Source: Bacteroidales bacterium (GTDB lineage: Bacteria > Bacteroidota > Bacteroidia > Bacteroidales > JAAUTT01). Taken from it: a stretch of 12,716 nucleotides of DNA. The notes beneath the pieces were generated by a model. It searched no databases. It saw only the letters and a program-made list of their open reading frames with translations, and was not told where the DNA came from. A program made the translations under genes and the position numbers. Below are positions 8,371 to 12,716 of this stretch, in pieces. Where the stretch lies: the NCBI GenBank assembly GCA_012031335.1, contig JAAUTT010000041.1:1-12716 (forward strand). The letters are read 5' to 3'. Position 1 is the stretch's first letter, and each line of letters begins with the position of its first letter.

Positions 8371-9058
8371 CTATTCCGTTAAAATACCGGAGATTGCATC
8401 AATAAAGTGCATAAGATCAGTTTCTGTTCTTATTTTGAAAGGATAATGCTTCAGAAAATCCTTTATTTTATCTTCCTTATCAGGGAATAGATTGATGATA
8501 GTTTTCCTTTTGAAATTCGAAATAACATATTCCTTTTGGTTTACAAGTAATACAAATTGTGAGGACTGAGTAAAAACCGAGTATTGAGTGTTCCTGACAT
8601 AATATTCCGAAACTTTGATGGCTTTTCTTAAAGCCAGTAATTTTACATTATTGTCAATCAAAACCTGATAGAAACTTGAAGTGTCGTTTAATAATTTAGT
8701 CTTGTATTTTATAAACCGAAATAAAGTATCATAACTCTTTAACTCAAAAGCTTTGATTACTTCTTTATCCAATAGCACAGGACCAATATCCTTGTTCAGC
8801 CATATCAACTCGTCACCAAGGCAGCTATATCGTAAGTTAATACCTTTGATACTGTCGCCCGATGTAAAAAATATTTTTCCTGGTAAATAAGAGTTTCTGA
8901 AGAATATACCCTTGTTGGTTAAGCTTTTATCAATATAATTTCTGCCTGTAAGTTGCTGATATATTTCTTGATTTGCTAAGGACTCTTGTCCTTTTAATTC
9001 CCGAAAGTTTAAATGGATGTTTATACATATTAAAAATAATAATCCAGGAGAGTTTCAT
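8371..9058 (-). CDS. small secreted protein of unknown function, last gene of the receptor operon (one frameshift)
   Basis: I do not recognise a named family. The start at 9058 overlaps the stop of the upstream gene as ATGA, indicating translational coupling. It gives MKLSWIII, then one extra T (A5 run 9032-9036 on the plus strand) breaks the frame. Without it a signal peptide continues (LICINIHLNFRELKGQ), and the mature protein runs on to 228 residues. The body begins with a short beta-rich segment (GKIFFTSGDSIKGINLRY, then DELIWLNKD). A middle strand-rich part and a helical tail with INLFPDKEDKIKDFLKHY follow, the last resembling small Bacteroidota envelope proteins I have seen near TonB-dependent receptors. 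The TTG at 8808 is not a plausible start because the frame is open far upstream of it. A periplasmic or surface accessory role is inference. Confidence 0.75.
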
Positions 9059-10729
9059 TCAGCGCTAATTTTAATGATTGAATATGAGCTTACTTTCCCA
9101 TTTGGTCCCCAGCCGCTGACTTCCACCAAATAGTCCGATGGCCAGTCGGATGCATAAAAATTAACAGCTGCCGTAGACTTAATTTTCATGTTTGGATTCC
9201 AGTATAGTAATTGCCTGAATTCAGGGAGTGGGTCATGATTGATGATCTTATTGTGTATTGGCGGATTATAAATCTTTTCCGAAAGAAAATTATCCATATG
9301 AAAATGATACTACCTGGCAGTAACGTTTCAAAGTTGTACTTTTGTAGGTGTTTATGGATAAAATACCTGGAAATTGAATGTTGCCTTTGATACGGATTGT
9401 GCTGCATAGTTCAATTCTAGAAATATCAGTAGAAGTAAAATCCAGCAATGAGTTATGCTGTAAATATAAACGCCGTTTAAAATATTGCAGCAGGTTGTTC
9501 GAAAAATTTCCAGTTATCGGTATTTAGAATAAATGCACCACTCACACCATTTTCAGGGTTAATTTTAACACCATCCAAAATATTACTGGCCATATCCGCT
9601 AAATTATTCATTTGAATATATTCAGTAGGTTTAACTACCATGGATGGTGTTGTGTAAACGTATGGAATGTAATAAGAAGTCACCGGAGCAGGTGATTCTT
9701 TGGTATAATTCAGGCCATAAGTCTTTTTGTATGCCTACCAACTTTTGACTTTCCCTTATATATTTTCTTAATCTACTGTTCATTTCAACCTTTTTGGGTT
9801 TAAATGGTTTCGATACGGCAAATTTATCTTCCGGGATAATTGTGTATTTTCCGTCAGCATTATTTCTTGGATAGATAAAAATATCTTTTCCGGAATTAGT
9901 AATCGTTAAGACTAAAGGTAAACTCACCTTTGTTATTGGTATAGGAATATTGAAGATTTGCCACGGTATCGTTAACCGAAATAAACAAACATTCCTGTTT
10001 TACAGGGATTGAATCCCTGGTAGTTAATTTTCCAGATAGTATTACTTTGTTAAACTCAGGTAAAAACCTCATTTCTTTGGACGCTGTTAACAAATCAGCT
10101 GAAATATTATCTGCATTTTTTTCTGGTGACGGGTTTGTGAGTTTAAAGTTTTTACCGAAATGCTGATGTTTTCTATGGCAGGGTTAACTTCAATATTAAC
10201 AGAAACTTTTTCTCTGGTTTTGTAAAGGGATTTATCAGGGGTAATTCTGATGTTTTCATCTGATATAAATGCCGGATTTACCTCTTCAGTGGTGTTTTTA
10301 TTTTCGCCAGGAATACTGAGCTCCTTAAGCCATTCATCGAATCTGTTAATTACCATAAGTTGTTTGGTGCAGTACCCTTGTTCACCAAAATTCCGCATAT
10401 AATTGGTAAAGGCAACAATTTCGTAATATCCGGTTTTTAAGGTGTCGGGCAGATAAAAGGAGCTTTGAGCATTCTTTGAAATGGCTTTAATGCTAATATT
10501 TCAAAACTGTTTTTTGGCTGTTACGGATTAAAATGTAACATACATTGCTAAGAGGTTTTCCATCGCTTACTATGGAAATAGTGAAATACACGTTTTCGCC
10601 TGCAATGTAAATATCCCGGTCAGTTTCAAGTGTTATACTTTCGAGTGGAAAGCTATGATCTTCTCCTGAAACAGTTCTGAAGGAGAAAACAATGGATACG
10701 AAAAAATATATCAATAGTATTTTTTTCAT
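9055..10729 (-). CDS. MG2 / carboxypeptidase-regulatory-like / TonB-plug-like secreted protein (about seven frameshifts)
   Basis: Reconstructed as one 557-residue protein. It starts at 10729, one base after the DUF4249 stop, with the signal peptide MKKILLIYFFVSIVFSF. Domains in order: an MG2-type beta domain at about 25-115 (ITLETDRDIYIAGENVYFTI, TLKTGYYEIVAFTNYM); a carboxypeptidase-regulatory-like fold at about 225-275 (VILSGKLTTRDSIPV, NNKGEFTFSLND); and a TonB-plug-like segment at about 410-465 (AAIFLNGVYI, DISRIEL, GNIQFPGILSINTYK). No beta-barrel follows. Single-base indels lie at 10499-10501, 10149-10153, 9901-9902, 9724-9728, 9479-9482, 9462-9464 and 9294-9295; undoing them leaves no internal stop. 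Relatives occur in Bacteroidota beside TonB receptor/DUF4249 genes. A structural or gating role at the receptor is inference. With this many breaks, real decay cannot be excluded. Confidence 0.84.
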
Positions 10730-10730
10730 A

Positions 10731-11819
10731 TCAGTAAATCCAGGTGCGGGGTTGAACAACGGGGTTTGATCCGATACTTGTAATGGTATCGAAATCAACA
10801 GGAGCAATCTTTGTTAAAAGATAATAACCATTAACCGGATAGGAGTCGACAAGGTAAGTATTTATGCTAACCGATGATACATCGAATATGCCCAATACTA
10901 ATTCCTCAGGGTTACTTAAGCATTTCATATTACCTTTTATCTGAAGGTTAACAGGGTCGAAGATCTTCTGGTTGGCCTTAAGCTGCTGGTTCATTGATTT
11001 ATAAGTGGAGTAAATATTTTTGTTTAAATTGAATTGTTTAATGTTTACAAAAAAATGGTATAGATCGTTATAAGTCATTACCTCTCTGGGTGGCTTGTCC
11101 GAGGTCATTCTTTTTACATCCACAATTCGGTAAAATGTATTATCCAGGGGCAAAAAGCCTAATTTCTGACCAACCATTCCGGGGGTTGTATTTGTAAGCT
11201 CGCTTAATATCGGATAAACTTCCGAATTGTATTTAAGCCAGCAATAACTGACAAATCCCTCCGTATTTGAAATATATTCCACCAATAAAGTATTGGTATA
11301 TCTGTAATAGCGGTCCTGTTTTGCATCCACTTGCTGGGTAACCGAAAATTCAGCTCCGGTGGCTACATATTTCTTTACAACGTCATCCGAATATAAGTAA
11401 TAGGGTACTATCTGAGCTTTGTTTAAAACTTCATTAAAGGATTCTTTTGGTAATAGTTCCTGGGCATCCGATTGGTAAGACTTACCATCGCGGGTTGTAA
11501 TGAAAAGCGTGTATTTGTTTCCTGTTTCTGGTTTGAAATCAGTTGCGTCGGAATAATAAAAACCTGCTTTCTTTTCGGAAAACACGTATTTTCTTCCTTC
11601 GTTATCCTGAACATAAACATTGGCTCCAGGTTCCTGAATGGAAGAAACCGTATCGAATTTCACTGCTCTTGATAAATGTATTCTGTGTTCCTTGACTTCA
11701 TCGGTAATTAACCCATCAATTACCAAAATCGCAGGTTGAGTTGAGAGCTCAGGGTCATACACTTCCTTGCAGGAAAAGATTCCCGCAACTATGAGCATTA
11801 TGAACGTCCATTTCTTCAT
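10731..11819 (-). CDS. DUF4249 family lipoprotein
   Basis: Intact 362-residue protein. MKKWTFIMLIVAGIFSC is a lipoprotein signal peptide with the lipobox ending at C17, so it should be lipidated and held in the outer membrane. The mature N-terminus shows the DUF4249 pattern: YDPELSTQPAILVIDGLITD, then HRIHLSRAV, then an Ig-like repeat with GANVYVQDNEGRKYVF and GNKYTLFI. The C-terminus SNPVVQPRTWIY resembles the usual DUF4249 ending. DUF4249 proteins are encoded next to TonB-dependent receptors in Bacteroidota and are thought to be surface accessory proteins; the ligand is unknown. It starts 9 bases after the receptor stop and its own stop is 1 base from the next start, so the four genes form a tight operon. 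No frameshift is seen here. Confidence 0.93.
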   Translation of the reverse strand: MKKWTFIMLIVAGIFSCKEVYDPELSTQPAILVIDGLITDEVKEHRIHLSRAVKFDTVSSIQEPGANVYVQDNEGRKYVFSEKKAGFYYSDATDFKPETGNKYTLFITTRDGKSYQSDAQELLPKESFNEVLNKAQIVPYYLYSDDVVKKYVATGAEFSVTQQVDAKQDRYYRYTNTLLVEYISNTEGFVSYCWLKYNSEVYPILSELTNTTPGMVGQKLGFLPLDNTFYRIVDVKRMTSDKPPREVMTYNDLYHFFVNIKQFNLNKNIYSTYKSMNQQLKANQKIFDPVNLQIKGNMKCLSNPEELVLGIFDVSSVSINTYLVDSYPVNGYYLLTKIAPVDFDTITSIGSNPVVQPRTWIY

Positions 11820-11828
11820 ACAAATGCC

Positions 11829-12716
11829 TTAAAAAGTAAAGTTATAGGTAATTGAAGGGAGTGGTCTCCCGATAATATAAAGTTTGTACAGATTGGAGCG
11901 GCCTTCATGATTAAATGGGTCCCTGTCGCGCTGGTAGAATATTGAATAGGCATTTTTACGGGCATACACATTTATAACAGAAATTGTCCAATAACCTTTC
12001 CACCTTTTATGAATTTTCAGGCTTTCGAACCGGGTGAGTGACACATCTAATCTATGATAATCGGGCATTCTGTATTCATTTCTGTTGGAATATTGCACCA
12101 CCTGGTATCCGTTCAGCATATATTTCACTTCGGGAAGCGAAATCGGACGACCGGTACTGTAATTAAAAGTAAAACCAATTTTCCATTGACGATTAAGATT
12201 ATATCCGCCATTTATAACAAGGTTGTGAGGACGGTCGAAATTATCGGGATACCATTTATTGCTGTTAACTTGCTCCTCAGGGGTGTACGAAACTGTTCTC
12301 CGCCTTGATTTGGATAAAGTGTAACTCAACCAACCGTTAAACTTTCCGGTATTTTTTTTAACATACAGTTCCATACCATAACCATAACCTTTTGCCTCAA
12401 CCATTTCTGTTTCAATGTGCTTATTCATGAATATATCTGCCTCATTTTTATATTCCTGAATATTCTTGTATTGCTTGTAATAAAATTCAACTGAGGTTTC
12501 GAGGCTCTTGTTTTTCAAATCTTTGAAATATCCTAATGCTATCTGATCGCTCTGCAGGGGTTTAAAATACAGGTCGCTCAGTTTCATTAAATCGGTGGGA
12601 GAGGTTACCGAAGTTTTGGATATGAGATTTATATACTGGTAAATACGGTTATAGCTTAATCGCAATGAACTAAGCGAATTCATGTTCCAGCGCATGGATA
12701 AACGAGGTTCCGGGCC
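11829..12716 (-). CDS. TonB-dependent receptor, C-terminal part of the beta-barrel
   Basis: Outer-membrane TonB-dependent transporter whose N-terminal portion (signal, CarboxypepD_reg-like domain, plug, early barrel) lies beyond the right edge. The visible 295 residues begin GPEPRLSMRWNMNS, typical of the middle barrel (EPRLSxR). They continue with alternating amphipathic strands: SLRLSYNRIYQYINL, SDLYFKPLQSDQIALGYFKD, SVEFYYKQYKNIQEY, YGMELYVKKNTGKFNGWLSY, PDNFDRPHNLVINGGYNLN. The last strand ends SITYNFTF, with the C-terminal Phe needed for insertion by the BAM machinery. The frame is intact to the window edge. The type is the one paired with DUF4249, not with SusD. The substrate cannot be inferred from this part. 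The operon promoter must lie to the right. Confidence 0.95.
   Translation of the reverse strand, partial: GPEPRLSMRWNMNSLSSLRLSYNRIYQYINLISKTSVTSPTDLMKLSDLYFKPLQSDQIALGYFKDLKNKSLETSVEFYYKQYKNIQEYKNEADIFMNKHIETEMVEAKGYGYGMELYVKKNTGKFNGWLSYTLSKSRRRTVSYTPEEQVNSNKWYPDNFDRPHNLVINGGYNLNRQWKIGFTFNYSTGRPISLPEVKYMLNGYQVVQYSNRNEYRMPDYHRLDVSLTRFESLKIHKRWKGYWTISVINVYARKNAYSIFYQRDRDPFNHEGRSNLYKLYIIGRPLPSITYNFTF

Noticed and set aside
8371..8808. TTG start at 8808 for the last minus-strand gene
   Set aside because: The frame is open upstream to 9055 with family-like sequence and a signal peptide. The ATG at 9058 overlapping the upstream stop is better.
12054..12308. Plus-strand open frame of 84 codons
   Set aside because: It is antisense to the receptor barrel, whose strands and C-terminal Phe are clear on the minus strand.
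1..12716. CRISPR arrays, tRNA or rRNA genes, insertion sequences, phage genes
   Set aside because: I saw no regularly spaced repeats, cloverleaf-like sequence, transposase motifs or terminal inverted repeats.

Overview
The window looks like chromosomal DNA of a member of the Bacteroidota. The evidence is a TonB-dependent receptor ending in Phe followed by a DUF4249 lipoprotein and an MG2/plug-like secreted protein, a set typical of that phylum. Other support is the AT-rich spacers, gene starts that mostly lack a Shine-Dalgarno sequence, and Bacteroidota-style SbcC/SbcD and GPH-transporter sequences.

Layout, left to right. (1) Positions 1-822, minus strand: the N-terminal part of a GPH-family sugar:cation symporter that runs off the left edge. 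(2) Positions 823-1075: a divergent spacer holding a 10-bp palindrome and a tiny SD-led reading frame. (3) Positions 1076-6169, plus strand: an MgtC/SapB-family membrane protein, then sbcD and sbcC (Mre11/Rad50-type nuclease), tightly spaced and probably one transcript. (4) Positions 6293-8341, plus strand: a radical SAM protein with a helix-hairpin-helix tail (putative DNA modification/repair family) and its usual partner, a DUF4130-type 'probable DNA metabolism' protein. (5) Positions 8371-12716, minus strand: a compact envelope operon transcribed in the order TonB-dependent receptor (C-terminal part; the rest lies beyond the right edge), DUF4249 lipoprotein, MG2/carboxypeptidase-regulatory/plug-like protein, small secreted protein. 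The two blocks converge at 8342-8370.

The most important practical point is that about fifteen single-base indels break genes across the window, most of them in short A/T runs. When each is undone, full-length family-like proteins with no internal stops result: SbcD 406 aa, SbcC 1029 aa, MgtC 246 aa, DUF4130 protein about 254 aa, MG2/plug protein about 557 aa and the small secreted protein 228 aa. They hit conserved housekeeping genes and accessory genes alike, so I read them as uncorrected long-read or homopolymer errors in the assembly, not as true pseudogenes. Coordinates below are for the reconstructed genes.

Functionally, the plus-strand block is a DNA-repair neighbourhood: SbcCD processes hairpins and blocked double-strand ends, and next to it sits a biochemically uncharacterised radical SAM/DUF4130 pair. 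The minus-strand block is an outer-membrane uptake operon of unknown ligand. The least described elements are the radical SAM/DUF4130 pair and the barrel-less plug-like protein with its translationally coupled small partner.
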